Source of the DNA: Epsilonproteobacteria bacterium UBA6211
GTDB taxonomy: Bacteria; Campylobacterota; Campylobacteria; Campylobacterales; Arcobacteraceae
Assembly: GCA_002421845.1 (NCBI GenBank)
Contig: DISL01000077.1
Span: 1 to 29,924, forward strand
Direction of reading: 5' to 3'
DNA length: 29,924 nucleotides
Under the pieces are notes generated by a model. That model made no database searches and was not told the origin of the DNA. It saw nothing but the letters and a program-made list of their open reading frames with translations. Shown piece by piece: positions 1-6,676 of the stretch; positions within the stretch are counted from its first letter, which is position 1, and every line of letters starts with the position of its first letter. Both the position numbers and the translations under genes were made by a program.

Positions 1-417
1 TTTAAAAGAGCATATCAAGATGCTCCACCGATGATTCCTCATGATACTACCGGTATGATGGAAATTACAAGAGATAACAATCAATGTGTAAGTTGCCATA
101 TGCCTGAAGTTGCGGTAAGTATGGGCGCTACACCTGTTCCTACATCGCATTTTATGGATTTTAGACCAAGACATAAACTTGTTGAAGGTGAGAAATTTGT
201 AAAAACTGTTAATGAAGATAAAAACGAAGTTAAAATCAAAAAGCTTGATGATTTAGCGGCTGCTAGATTTAACTGTGTACAATGTCATGCTCCTCAAAGT
301 CAAGGTGAGGCTCCGTTAAATGTTTTTGAACCTGATTTCATAGACAAAGACGGTACTGCAAAATCTAACTGGACCGGTGATAGATTATTGGAAGGTTTAA
401 ATACTCTTGGAAAATAA
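1..417 (+). CDS. napB: Periplasmic nitrate reductase diheme cytochrome c subunit NapB (5'-truncated)
   Basis: Small diheme electron-transfer subunit of periplasmic nitrate reductase, passing electrons from the membrane NapGH module to NapA. The frame is open from base 1, so the signal peptide and first residues lie outside the window. The visible part carries the APPMIPHD-like segment typical of NapB, two heme motifs CVSCH (nt 85-99) and CVQCH (nt 274-288), and the His residues of the PTSHF and PRHKL segments that could be distal heme ligands. The Met at position 31 is internal, not the start. The 3' end overlaps the napF start by 11 nt, indicating translational coupling. Family assignment is firm; the missing N-terminus is only a window-edge effect. 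Confidence 0.95.
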   Translation, partial: FKRAYQDAPPMIPHDTTGMMEITRDNNQCVSCHMPEVAVSMGATPVPTSHFMDFRPRHKLVEGEKFVKTVNEDKNEVKIKKLDDLAAARFNCVQCHAPQSQGEAPLNVFEPDFIDKDGTAKSNWTGDRLLEGLNTLGK

Positions 418-904
418 TTCAAGTAGAAGAGAGCTTTTTAGCTCTCTTGCTTCCAAATTTGGAAGCAAAAAAGTGGCAAATGCAAAGGTCGTAAGACCTC
501 CTTACTTTAGTAGTGAAGATGATTTTTATAAAGAGTGTGCAGATTGTGACGGTAAATGTGCCTCTTTTTGTAAAGAACATATTATCGTAATAGGTGAAGA
601 TAAAACCCCTTATTTGAATTTTGGAGTTAGCGGTTGTACCTATTGTGATGATTGTGCTTTGGCCTGTGACAGAGGTGTTTTAAAGCTTGAAAATAAGAAA
701 AAAATAGATGCAAAGTTTAAAATTGACATACTAAAATGTATGAGTTGGAATCAAACCATGTGCTTTAGTTGTAAAGACCCGTGTTTGGATAACGCTATAA
801 AGTTTTTGGGTATGTTTAGACCTGAGATAAATAGCGAACTTTGTACAAACTGCGGTTTTTGCGTCAAAGTTTGTCCGACGAATGCTATTGTAGTTGATGG
901 TTGA
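407..904 (+). CDS. napF: Ferredoxin-type protein NapF
   Basis: Cytoplasmic polyferredoxin accessory protein of the Nap system, thought to help NapA iron-sulfur loading or electron supply. The 165-residue product begins with the SRRELF segment common in NapF and has four cysteine clusters: CADCDGKCASFC, CTYCDDCALAC, a third around CFSCKDPC, and CTNCGFCVKVCP near the C-terminus, consistent with up to four [4Fe-4S] clusters. The start is a TTG inside the end of napB, because no in-frame ATG precedes the SRREL segment. The stop codon lies in a GTTGATG heptanucleotide repeat that continues downstream. The position right after napB matches the Campylobacterota order napA-G-H-B-F-L-D. Confidence 0.93.
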   Translation: MENNSSRRELFSSLASKFGSKKVANAKVVRPPYFSSEDDFYKECADCDGKCASFCKEHIIVIGEDKTPYLNFGVSGCTYCDDCALACDRGVLKLENKKKIDAKFKIDILKCMSWNQTMCFSCKDPCLDNAIKFLGMFRPEINSELCTNCGFCVKVCPTNAIVVDG

Positions 905-934
905 TAGTTGATGGTTGATGGTTGATGGTTGATG
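893..934 (+). repeat. Heptanucleotide tandem repeat (GTTGATG)x6
   Basis: Six consecutive 7-nt units; units 1 and 3-6 are GTTGATG and unit 2 is GTTGATA. The array spans the napF stop codon (902-904) and fills most of the napF to orf960 spacer. Since the stop comes at the second unit, gain or loss of later units would change only the spacer length. It resembles short tandemly repeated heptanucleotides described in other bacteria. Confidence 0.9.
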
Positions 935-959
935 GGATTTAGTAAAGGAGAGGTGTAAA

Positions 960-1223
960 ATGGAAGAAACGGAAATAATAGCTCATATCGAGTTAAAAGA
1001 TGATAATGATTGGATAATAAGAGTTGTTGATACGACCGATAATGAAGGGTATATTTGTGAAAGCATAGATGAGTTTTCTTTTGCGGTAGCTCAATTAGGC
1101 GGTAAACACGACAACCTAATATCGGTAAAATGGTCAAAAGACCCAGATGTAACTCCAAAGCATTTTAATGAAGTAGAAGCCGGAATAAGGAAGTTGCAAG
1201 AAGTTTTAAACGGAGGTGAGTGA
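960..1223 (+). CDS. Conserved small protein of the nap cluster, function unknown
   Basis: An 87-residue acidic soluble protein with no signal peptide, membrane segment, cysteine or recognised catalytic motif. It starts at ATG with a good AAGGAGAGG ribosome-binding site (944-952) and overlaps the napL start at 1220 (GTGATG), so it is translated as part of the nap operon. I do not recognise a named family. Its position between napF and napL suggests a small cytoplasmic accessory protein for nitrate reductase maturation, but that is inference from context only. It is clearly coding: the antisense open frame over the same DNA looks like low-complexity translation. Confidence 0.8.
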   Translation: MEETEIIAHIELKDDNDWIIRVVDTTDNEGYICESIDEFSFAVAQLGGKHDNLISVKWSKDPDVTPKHFNEVEAGIRKLQEVLNGGE

Positions 1224-2170
1224 TGTCAAGATTAATCATAAGCTTATTGTTTGTATTGAATTTAGGTTTTGCAAAAGAGAGTGTTGAACCTAAAATGAAA
1301 GTGTTTGCAAGCGGTGATGTTCAAGATATGGTTATTAGTGATAATACTCTTTATGTCGCTACCGATGCAAGTAAAGTCGATATTTTTGATTTGGATACGA
1401 AAATACTTTCAAAGTCTATACAAATACCAACCATAAAAGATTTTATGGGCAAAGAGATAAACTCAAAGATATACTCTGTAGATGTTCTTGGCAAAGATAT
1501 TATCTTTGTTAGTGAAGGCGAGGGTGGATATAGGGTACTTTGGAGATATTCAAACGAAAAGCTAGAAAAGTTGATAGATACAAATAAAAAGCATTTTATA
1601 AGAGAAGCTAGATTTGTCGATAAATCAAGGGTTTTGATGGGATTATTGACAAATGAGCATATTATGTATGATATAGCTCAAAAAAAAGTGATATACAATA
1701 CCCAGTTTAGTACCTCTTCTTTTTCCGATTTTACGCTAAGTGAAGATAAAACAAAATACGTAACAACCGATGAAAGCGGAATAGTTAGAATGGTAGATAC
1801 CAAAACATCAAATGTTCTTGAAGAGTTACCCGCTAAAAACGTAGATAGGGTTTATCAACTAGATTATAAAAAAGGTGTTGTTTTGACTGCAGGTCAAGAT
1901 AGAAGGGCTGTAGTGTATAAACCTTTTGGTACATACCATTTTGAGTTTGAGTTTTTGCTATATGCAAGTGCTTTGAATACAAATGCAACCCTTGGAGCAG
2001 TAGCTTACAATATCCAAAATGACGTACTTGTATTTGATGTAGAGTCCAAACAAAAGCTTTATAGTTTGACAAATGCAAGGGCAACTATTACAAAAATATT
2101 GTTTATCAACGATAATGAGCTTTTAGTAAGCAGTGATAGCAAACAGATTAATTATTATAAACTAAAATAA
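1220..2170 (+). CDS. napL: NapL, periplasmic beta-propeller accessory protein
   Basis: A 316-residue protein with a Sec signal peptide (hydrophobic segment about residues 4-18, ending near GFAKES), so probably periplasmic. The body has repeated four-strand blade-like units with WD40/YVTN character (for example MVISDNTLYVATDASKVDIFDL and ILFINDNELLVSSDSK), consistent with a beta-propeller. Genes of this type between napF and napD are a Campylobacterota trait known as napL; in Wolinella and Campylobacter the loss has mild effects on nitrate reduction and the exact role is unsettled. Start overlaps the upstream gene by 4 nt and napD follows after 10 nt, so it is co-transcribed. Confidence 0.88.
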   Translation: MMSRLIISLLFVLNLGFAKESVEPKMKVFASGDVQDMVISDNTLYVATDASKVDIFDLDTKILSKSIQIPTIKDFMGKEINSKIYSVDVLGKDIIFVSEGEGGYRVLWRYSNEKLEKLIDTNKKHFIREARFVDKSRVLMGLLTNEHIMYDIAQKKVIYNTQFSTSSFSDFTLSEDKTKYVTTDESGIVRMVDTKTSNVLEELPAKNVDRVYQLDYKKGVVLTAGQDRRAVVYKPFGTYHFEFEFLLYASALNTNATLGAVAYNIQNDVLVFDVESKQKLYSLTNARATITKILFINDNELLVSSDSKQINYYKLK

Positions 2171-2180
2171 GGAGAAGAAG

Positions 2181-2555
2181 ATGAATATTTCAAGTATAGT
2201 AGTACAAACTACGCCAAAATTTGTAGAGGAAGTTGTAGAGAGTTTGAAAAACAGCGGTGTATGTGATTATCATATGCACGATGAAAAGGGAAGAATTATA
2301 GTTACTATAGAAGGCGAAGGTGTAAAAGAAGAGTTAGCAAAACTAAAGGTTATCCAAACTCTTCCGCATGTGGTATGTGCAGATATGCAAATGGCATACA
2401 GTGAAGATGAATTGGCTCAAAATATAGAGGTTATGGAAAATGCAGATGCAGTTCCTGCTGTTTTATTGGACAATAACTTTGACCCTTCAAAAATTGTTTA
2501 TAGCGGTGATTTAAAGAAAAAAGATTTGGAAGATTTCGCTAAACATCTTGGATAA
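2181..2555 (+). CDS. napD: NapD, chaperone for NapA Tat signal peptide
   Basis: A 124-residue cytoplasmic protein. The first ~80 residues show the NapD pattern, beginning NISSIVVQT and including the HMHDEKGRIIVTIEG core and a LPHVVCADMQMAY strand. NapD folds as a ferredoxin-like beta-alpha-beta sandwich and binds the twin-arginine signal peptide of NapA until cofactor insertion is complete. The C-terminal extension (about residues 85-124), acidic and ending in DLEDFAKHLG, is longer than in enterobacterial NapD. Ribosome-binding site AAGGAGAAG precedes the ATG. It is the last nap gene in the window. Confidence 0.9.
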   Translation: MNISSIVVQTTPKFVEEVVESLKNSGVCDYHMHDEKGRIIVTIEGEGVKEELAKLKVIQTLPHVVCADMQMAYSEDELAQNIEVMENADAVPAVLLDNNFDPSKIVYSGDLKKKDLEDFAKHLG

Positions 2556-2565
2556 AGGCAATACC

Positions 2566-3036
2566 ATGACATATAATGATAGTAATTTTTTAATAGAAAC
2601 TGAAGTACCTGAGGGTGAGGTGATAATATCAAGAACCGATTTAAGAGGTATTATTACCTATGCAAACGAAACTTTTGCCGATATTAGCGGATACGGTGTG
2701 GATGAACTTATCGGTAAGCCACATAGTATTTTAAGACACCCTGATATGCCGCGTGCTGCGTTTGAGCATATGTGGAAAACTCTAAAAGAGGGTAATATGT
2801 GGCAAGGATACGTCAAAAATATGAGAAAAGACGGTGGATATTACTGGGTTTATGCGGAAGTATCAGGAGTATATAAAGATGATGTTCTGGTGGAATACAA
2901 ATCTATGAGATCCCCTATTTCAAATGAGACAAAAGAGAAAATGCAAAGAAAATATGATGAAATGAAACTAAAAAATAAAGATATGATTAGAGTTATCAGA
3001 TATGTGCCGTTTGAAGAGTATGTGAGTATGCAATAA
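2566..3036 (+). CDS. Single PAS-domain protein, Aer/CetB-like redox or energy-taxis sensor
   Basis: A 156-residue soluble protein that is essentially one PAS domain (residues ~15-125) of the Aer type, with the FADISGY, GKPHSILRHPDMP and DGGYYWVYAEVSG segments seen in FAD-binding Aer PAS domains. There is no HAMP, transmembrane or methyl-accepting domain. In Campylobacter the stand-alone PAS protein CetB has this architecture and works with a membrane partner, CetA, in energy taxis; the present protein is similar in size and type. The ATG at 2566 is preferred over an upstream in-frame TTG at 2548 because AAAGG sits just upstream. It is 10 nt after napD, so probably co-expressed with nitrate reductase. 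Its partner is not in the window. Confidence 0.82.
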   Translation: MTYNDSNFLIETEVPEGEVIISRTDLRGIITYANETFADISGYGVDELIGKPHSILRHPDMPRAAFEHMWKTLKEGNMWQGYVKNMRKDGGYYWVYAEVSGVYKDDVLVEYKSMRSPISNETKEKMQRKYDEMKLKNKDMIRVIRYVPFEEYVSMQ

Positions 3037-3075
3037 AAAAGAGGTGTTGGAGGGATAAGCCAACACCTCTTTGAT
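3035..3075. terminator. Bidirectional intrinsic terminator
   Basis: GAGGTGTTGG (3041-3050) pairs perfectly with CCAACACCTC (3060-3069) around a 9-nt loop. Flanking A residues on the left and T residues on the right extend the stem and provide U-tracts in both directions. It lies between the convergent PAS gene and cytochrome c gene. Confidence 0.88.
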
Positions 3076-3076
3076 A

Positions 3077-3370
3077 TTATTTAAGACCTAAAAATGCAGC
3101 TTGAGCTTCCATTTGAGCGTCTGTTAAACCTTTTACTTGTCCAGCCATTACGCCTTTCATTGCTCCACCGTAAGTTCCTGCTTGATAACCTTTTAGTGCA
3201 GCTACGAAGTCGGCTTTTGTCATATCTTTGATAATTTTACTTTTACCTAATGCAACTTTCTCACCGTTTGCACCGTGACATGCAACACATTTTTGATAAC
3301 TAGGCTCAGCAAAAAGTGAACTACTCAAAGCAATACTTGCTAATGTTAAAGAAACTAATTTTGTTTTCAT
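3077..3370 (-). CDS. Monoheme c-type cytochrome (cytochrome c553 family)
   Basis: A 97-residue periplasmic electron carrier. A Sec signal peptide occupies residues 1-21 (cleavage expected after SLFA). The mature protein starts EPSYQKCVACHG, giving the single CXXCH heme motif at about residues 28-32. A GVMAGQVKGLTDAQ segment supplies the likely methionine axial ligand. Class I cytochromes c553 of this size are abundant in Campylobacterota and shuttle electrons from the bc1 complex to oxidases or peroxidases. Ribosome-binding site AGGAG precedes the ATG. The gene is a single transcription unit between a terminator and an FNR-like promoter. Confidence 0.92.
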   Translation of the reverse strand: MKTKLVSLTLASIALSSSLFAEPSYQKCVACHGANGEKVALGKSKIIKDMTKADFVAALKGYQAGTYGGAMKGVMAGQVKGLTDAQMEAQAAFLGLK

Positions 3371-3391
3371 GAAATTCTCCTATTTTTGATA

Positions 3392-3440
3392 TTGTGTAAT
3401 GATAAGATAAAAGATTGGATTTTTCCTTGACATAAATCAA
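3392..3440 (-). promoter_or_regulatory. FNR-like class II promoter of the cytochrome c gene
   Basis: On the minus strand TTGATTTATGTCAA (3440-3427) is a good match to the FNR consensus TTGAT-N4-ATCAA. A -10 hexamer TATCAT lies at 3404-3399. Setting the start site at about 3392 places the centre of the FNR-like site at exactly -41.5, the standard class II activator position. The leader to the ATG is about 22 nt. No good -35 is present, as expected for an activator-dependent promoter. Related CRP/FNR regulators could use the same site. Confidence 0.65.
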
Positions 3441-3498
3441 ATTTAGTGCTTTAAGACTATTTTAGTTAAAATACCGTTCTCAAAAAGAAAAGGAATAT

Positions 3499-4662
3499 AT
3501 GGAAAATTTAGCATTTTTATCACAAATAGTAATCCTTATATTATTAGCACCGATTTTTGCAAAAATATTTAAAGTATCCGTTGCCGTTGTCGAGATTGTT
3601 CTTGGTGCGGTTGTTGTTTGGATGGGATTTATAGAAAGCGGAAATGAGCTTTTTAAGGATATAGCAAAAATAGGCTTTTTTTACCTTATGTTTTTGGCTG
3701 GGATTGAAATCAATATCAAAAAATTTCTTAGTTTTAAAGATAGATTTATCAAAAATGTTTTGATTTATTTCGGTTGTCTTTACGGAATCTCTTTTTTACT
3801 CTATTTTGTTTTAGAATTAAACCCGGTATATATAGTAGCTATCCCTATAGTTTCTTTGGGGATGATTATGGCACTTATAAATGAACACGGCAAAACCCAT
3901 AAGTGGCTTGAATTGTCTCTTATCATAGGTGTTATCGGGGAGCTAATAAGTATTTCTGCACTTGTAATATTCGATGGTATCGTAGCTCATGGAGTAGGGG
4001 AACAGTTTTATAAAAGTATTATTATTTTGATAGTGATTTTATTTGTGACATTCTATGCTTTCAAAGGGATGAATGTCCTTTTTTGGTGGTTCCCGAGGCT
4101 CAAAAGAGTGATTATGCCCGATAGCGATAATATGAGTCAAGACATCAGGGTCTCTATGGCACTATTTTTTATTTTGATAGCTATTATGCAGTATCTTCAT
4201 ATTGATATGGTACTCGGTGCTTTTATCGCAGGTGTTTTTATCGCCAACTTTTTTGAACACAAAGTTGAGCTTCCTCATACCTTACATCGTGTAGGTTTTG
4301 GGTTTTTGGTACCGTTGTTTTTTATCTACGTAGGAACAACGCTAAATCTTGATGTTTTATTTACCGAAGAGATAGTAGATACCGCTTTGCTTATAGTTCT
4401 TGCCATGGTTGTTGCTAGGATGATTAGTTCTTTTGTTGCTTATTATAAATATCTAGGTTTTAGAGATACTGTTTTGTTTAGTTTCGGTGATTCTATGCCT
4501 TTGACGTTTCTTATTGCTATTGCTACCATAGCAGTCAATAATAATGCAATTAGCCAAAATGAGTATTATGCTTTTGTATTGGCTGCAATGATTGAAGCCG
4601 TATTTATTATGATTTTAATCAAATTAATAATGGATAAAATAAAAAGAAAATCTGTAGAGTGA
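3499..4662 (+). CDS. Cation:proton antiporter, CPA2/KefB-type membrane domain
   Basis: A 387-residue polytopic inner-membrane protein with about 11-12 hydrophobic segments along its whole length and the sodium/hydrogen exchanger fold of the CPA2 family. Recognisable segments include FYLMFLAGIEI and LGAFIAGVFIAN, which correspond to conserved family blocks around the ion-binding helices, and FFIYVGTTLNLD. It lacks the C-terminal TrkA-N domain of KefB/KefC, so it is more like NapA/GerN-type Na+/H+ or K+/H+ antiporters. Probable role is pH or cation homeostasis. A weak TAAAAT -10 lies about 30 nt upstream, and AAAAGGA precedes the ATG. The gene ends 13 nt from the convergent HAD gene. Confidence 0.85.
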   Translation: MENLAFLSQIVILILLAPIFAKIFKVSVAVVEIVLGAVVVWMGFIESGNELFKDIAKIGFFYLMFLAGIEINIKKFLSFKDRFIKNVLIYFGCLYGISFLLYFVLELNPVYIVAIPIVSLGMIMALINEHGKTHKWLELSLIIGVIGELISISALVIFDGIVAHGVGEQFYKSIIILIVILFVTFYAFKGMNVLFWWFPRLKRVIMPDSDNMSQDIRVSMALFFILIAIMQYLHIDMVLGAFIAGVFIANFFEHKVELPHTLHRVGFGFLVPLFFIYVGTTLNLDVLFTEEIVDTALLIVLAMVVARMISSFVAYYKYLGFRDTVLFSFGDSMPLTFLIAIATIAVNNNAISQNEYYAFVLAAMIEAVFIMILIKLIMDKIKRKSVE

Positions 4663-4675
4663 GTTTAGCACCGCT

Positions 4676-5143
4676 TTATTTTCTAAGCGTTGCAATAACT
4701 CTTTTTGGATTTAGTAGTAAAGATAGTGCGTCATCTATATGATTCACCGTTATATCGCTATTTAGCATAGCTTTTGTAGAACACCCTTCAAAACCTATTA
4801 CCGCAATAGAAATTCCTGCTTCTTGAAGCATTAGTGCATCATTGTTGCCGTTTCCTATAGCTACGCATTTTTGACAATCAATAGATTTTATAAAGTCACA
4901 TTTTTCTTTGATATGGTCTGATGTTTCAAGAACTATCACTTCCACATCAAGGTGTTTTAGCTCTTCTTTTACGCTACCGAAAGTATCGGCAGTGATTACG
5001 TAAATCTTAAAATCTTTGGACAATTTAGTAAAAAGCTCACCGACACTCTCTATTAGTTTTCCATCTTTTGCTATAGTTCCGTTGTAGTCGCAAACTATAT
5101 TGCGTATATCTATATTTTTAAAATTAGGGATATTTAGCGTCAT
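4676..5143 (-). CDS. HAD-superfamily hydrolase (soluble P-type ATPase-like phosphatase)
   Basis: A 155-residue soluble protein with the HAD signature: motif I DYNGT (nucleophile Asp about residue 19), a Thr in VITADTFG for motif II, a Lys in the EKCDF region and the acidic motif IV GNGNNDALML. DxNGT in place of DxDGT is a variant seen in a subgroup of small soluble proteins related to the P domain of P-type ATPases. Substrate unknown. It is the last gene of the cytochrome bd operon, its ATG overlapping the stop of the preceding gene (TAATG), so it is coupled to that operon. Confidence 0.82.
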   Translation of the reverse strand: MTLNIPNFKNIDIRNIVCDYNGTIAKDGKLIESVGELFTKLSKDFKIYVITADTFGSVKEELKHLDVEVIVLETSDHIKEKCDFIKSIDCQKCVAIGNGNNDALMLQEAGISIAVIGFEGCSTKAMLNSDITVNHIDDALSLLLNPKRVIATLRK

Positions 5144-5535
5144 TATTTATTCACTATTTCTTTTATCCAGTTTTCTAAAACTTTGTGTAAACCTTCATTT
5201 GGAACTTCAAGTATTGATATATCAAAATGGTCTTGAAACTCACAAATACCTATGCTTCTTGGGCGAACAGCTAAGATTTTGCTTGTAGGTATCTCTTTAC
5301 CGAAACAAAAAACTAGATTTTTTGCATCTATGATACCCTCTGCTATCACCGCATCTTCAAAAGTTTTCGTATGTGAAAGATGGTCAAAAATAGCTATAAA
5401 AGTAGCAACTGGATGGTTGTCTATTTTTTGTTTTAAAAACGCAAATATTTCATCTATATTTTTGTAAGTCGTCTCATTTTTGTTTACCTCTAAGGTAAAT
5501 ACCGGATATTTTTCTTTAAATAACATTTGTTTCAT
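5143..5535 (-). CDS. Conserved hypothetical protein of the cyd operon (DUF6858-like)
   Basis: A 130-residue soluble protein. The ATG at 5535 (MKQMLFKEKYPVF) is chosen because AAAAGGAA lies just upstream; a longer in-frame extension to 5580 would overlap the previous gene and is rich in Lys. Features are an N-terminal KEKYPVFTLEV segment, a central HPVATFIAIFDHLSHT segment with several histidines, and a FCFGKEIP strand. I recall similar proteins classed as DUF6858 in Campylobacterota, but I cannot confirm this. Function unknown; co-transcription with the cytochrome bd genes is indicated by tight spacing on both sides. Confidence 0.72.
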   Translation of the reverse strand: MKQMLFKEKYPVFTLEVNKNETTYKNIDEIFAFLKQKIDNHPVATFIAIFDHLSHTKTFEDAVIAEGIIDAKNLVFCFGKEIPTSKILAVRPRSIGICEFQDHFDISILEVPNEGLHKVLENWIKEIVNK

Positions 5536-5549
5536 TTTTTTCCTTTTTT

Positions 5550-6077
5550 TTAAATTGATAATATCGATTGTCTTACACAATCTATTTTTGTTTTTATGTC
5601 AAACCCTTGCATATCCATAAAATCTATTTGTATTTTATAAACCAAAGATTTATCCAAATATACGTCAAATACCAAATAACCTGCATACTGACGAGCTTCA
5701 TCGTTTTTCTTACCTGGGTCTTTTTTGTCATTTTCATACAATAAGACGTTTATGCTCAGATTTTCACTCTCTTTTTTTTGTCCAAAAGAGCTTTTTATAT
5801 AATTATCAGTATCTTGTATATCCACATAATTAAAAAGTTGCGATTCCATATATTTGGAAGGTTCGACTTTGAATTTTACGGTAAAATGACCATTTTGGAA
5901 TAGTTCTTTTACAAGAGACAATTTTTCCTGTATATATACTCTTTCAAATACCGTGATGTTTTTATGACATTCAAGTCTTTGAGCTTTTGCCCCTTTTTTG
6001 TTTAGTTGTTGATAAACAGAATTGGCTATTAATCCAAATACAACAATCCCAAGCAGTATAAAAATACTTTTTTTCAC
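5550..6077 (-). CDS. Membrane-anchored hypothetical protein of the cyd operon
   Basis: A 175-residue protein with one N-terminal hydrophobic helix (residues 4-22) acting as a membrane anchor or uncleaved signal, followed by a polar domain probably on the periplasmic side. The domain contains two cysteines (in RLECHKN and IDCVRQ) that could form a disulfide, plus an amphipathic C-terminus. No family is recognised. It starts 4 nt after the NifX-like gene and ends 14 nt before the next start, so it belongs to the same transcript. Confidence 0.7.
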   Translation of the reverse strand: MKKSIFILLGIVVFGLIANSVYQQLNKKGAKAQRLECHKNITVFERVYIQEKLSLVKELFQNGHFTVKFKVEPSKYMESQLFNYVDIQDTDNYIKSSFGQKKESENLSINVLLYENDKKDPGKKNDEARQYAGYLVFDVYLDKSLVYKIQIDFMDMQGFDIKTKIDCVRQSILSI

Positions 6078-6081
6078 AACC

Positions 6082-6567
6082 TTACCCTTTAACTCTAAAG
6101 TTTTTTGCTATTTTGTCTTGAATTCTGTTTTGAAGTAAATGCACTACTTTTTTAGGATGTTTTTGTCCGCAACAAGTTCCGTGACCATGTTCGTGACCAT
6201 GTGAATGTTCATGATGATGGTCATCTTCTTTGATATAAACTTTATAATTATCACTATTTAAAAGTACCAAGTCACCGTCTGCGTATTTTACCAAAACATC
6301 GGTTAACTCTATCCTTTCATCTCCGGCAAAATATACTTTTATATTACTACTTTGTAACATATTAAAAGGGTTGTGACCCATATGAGATGTAATAAGTTTT
6401 GTGACACCTAGACTTTTAAGCCAAGATACTACGGCTCTTCCGCCGTTTGCTTCATTTTTGACTATTTGCGTTTCACCGTTTTGTACCAAAGCAAAATATT
6501 TTGCTTTTCCAAACAGTGGAGATACTGCACTGTTTTGTTTGTTTGTTTTTACAGGTATTGCTATCAT
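6082..6567 (-). CDS. NifX/NafY-family (dinitrogenase FeMo-cofactor biosynthesis domain) protein with His-rich tail
   Basis: A 161-residue protein. Residues 1-105 match the NifB-C/NifX-like fold: MIAIPVKT start, SPLFGKAKYFAL, GGRAVVSWLKSLGVTKLITSHMG and the following strand. The family binds iron-sulfur or metal cofactor precursors. The tail, around residues 113-135, holds about eleven histidines and is followed by CCGQKH, an evident metal-binding segment. No nif genes occur nearby, so a nitrogenase role is not supported; a metal-handling function coupled to cytochrome bd is an inference. The ribosome-binding site AAAGGAG lies in the end of the preceding 31-residue reading frame, 3 nt away. 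A second NifX-like domain sits in the divergent DUF134 regulator. Confidence 0.85.
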   Translation of the reverse strand: MIAIPVKTNKQNSAVSPLFGKAKYFALVQNGETQIVKNEANGGRAVVSWLKSLGVTKLITSHMGHNPFNMLQSSNIKVYFAGDERIELTDVLVKYADGDLVLLNSDNYKVYIKEDDHHHEHSHGHEHGHGTCCGQKHPKKVVHLLQNRIQDKIAKNFRVKG

Positions 6568-6570
6568 TTG

Positions 6571-6666
6571 TTACTCCTTTGTAGCATTTTTAAACGAAAT
6601 TTTATATCCAAGATATATAACTATAGGCCAAAGACTTAGCCAAATAAGAGAAGTCGTATAATCCAT
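6571..6666 (-). CDS. CydX-like small membrane subunit of cytochrome bd (31 residues)
   Basis: A 31-codon frame directly behind cydB. The product starts MDYTTSLIWLSLWPIVIY and forms one transmembrane helix (residues ~6-24) followed by a short basic-polar tail. The strong ribosome-binding site AGGAGGTGA lies 7-8 nt upstream of the ATG and the frame fits snugly between cydB (10 nt) and the NifX-like gene (3 nt). Size, topology and position match the CydX/CbdX-type single-helix subunits that stabilise the heme groups of bd oxidases in other bacteria. Sequence similarity to enterobacterial CydX is not evident, so the name is by analogy. Confidence 0.72.
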   Translation of the reverse strand: MDYTTSLIWLSLWPIVIYLGYKISFKNATKE

Positions 6667-6676
6667 AAATCACCTC

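Noticed and set aside
893..934. Heptanucleotide array as a CRISPR
   Set aside because: Units are only 7 nt, directly abutting, with no spacers and no cas genes.
751..1158. Antisense open frame across napF and orf960
   Set aside because: It overlaps two genes with clear ribosome-binding sites, and its translation is low-complexity and unlike a protein family.
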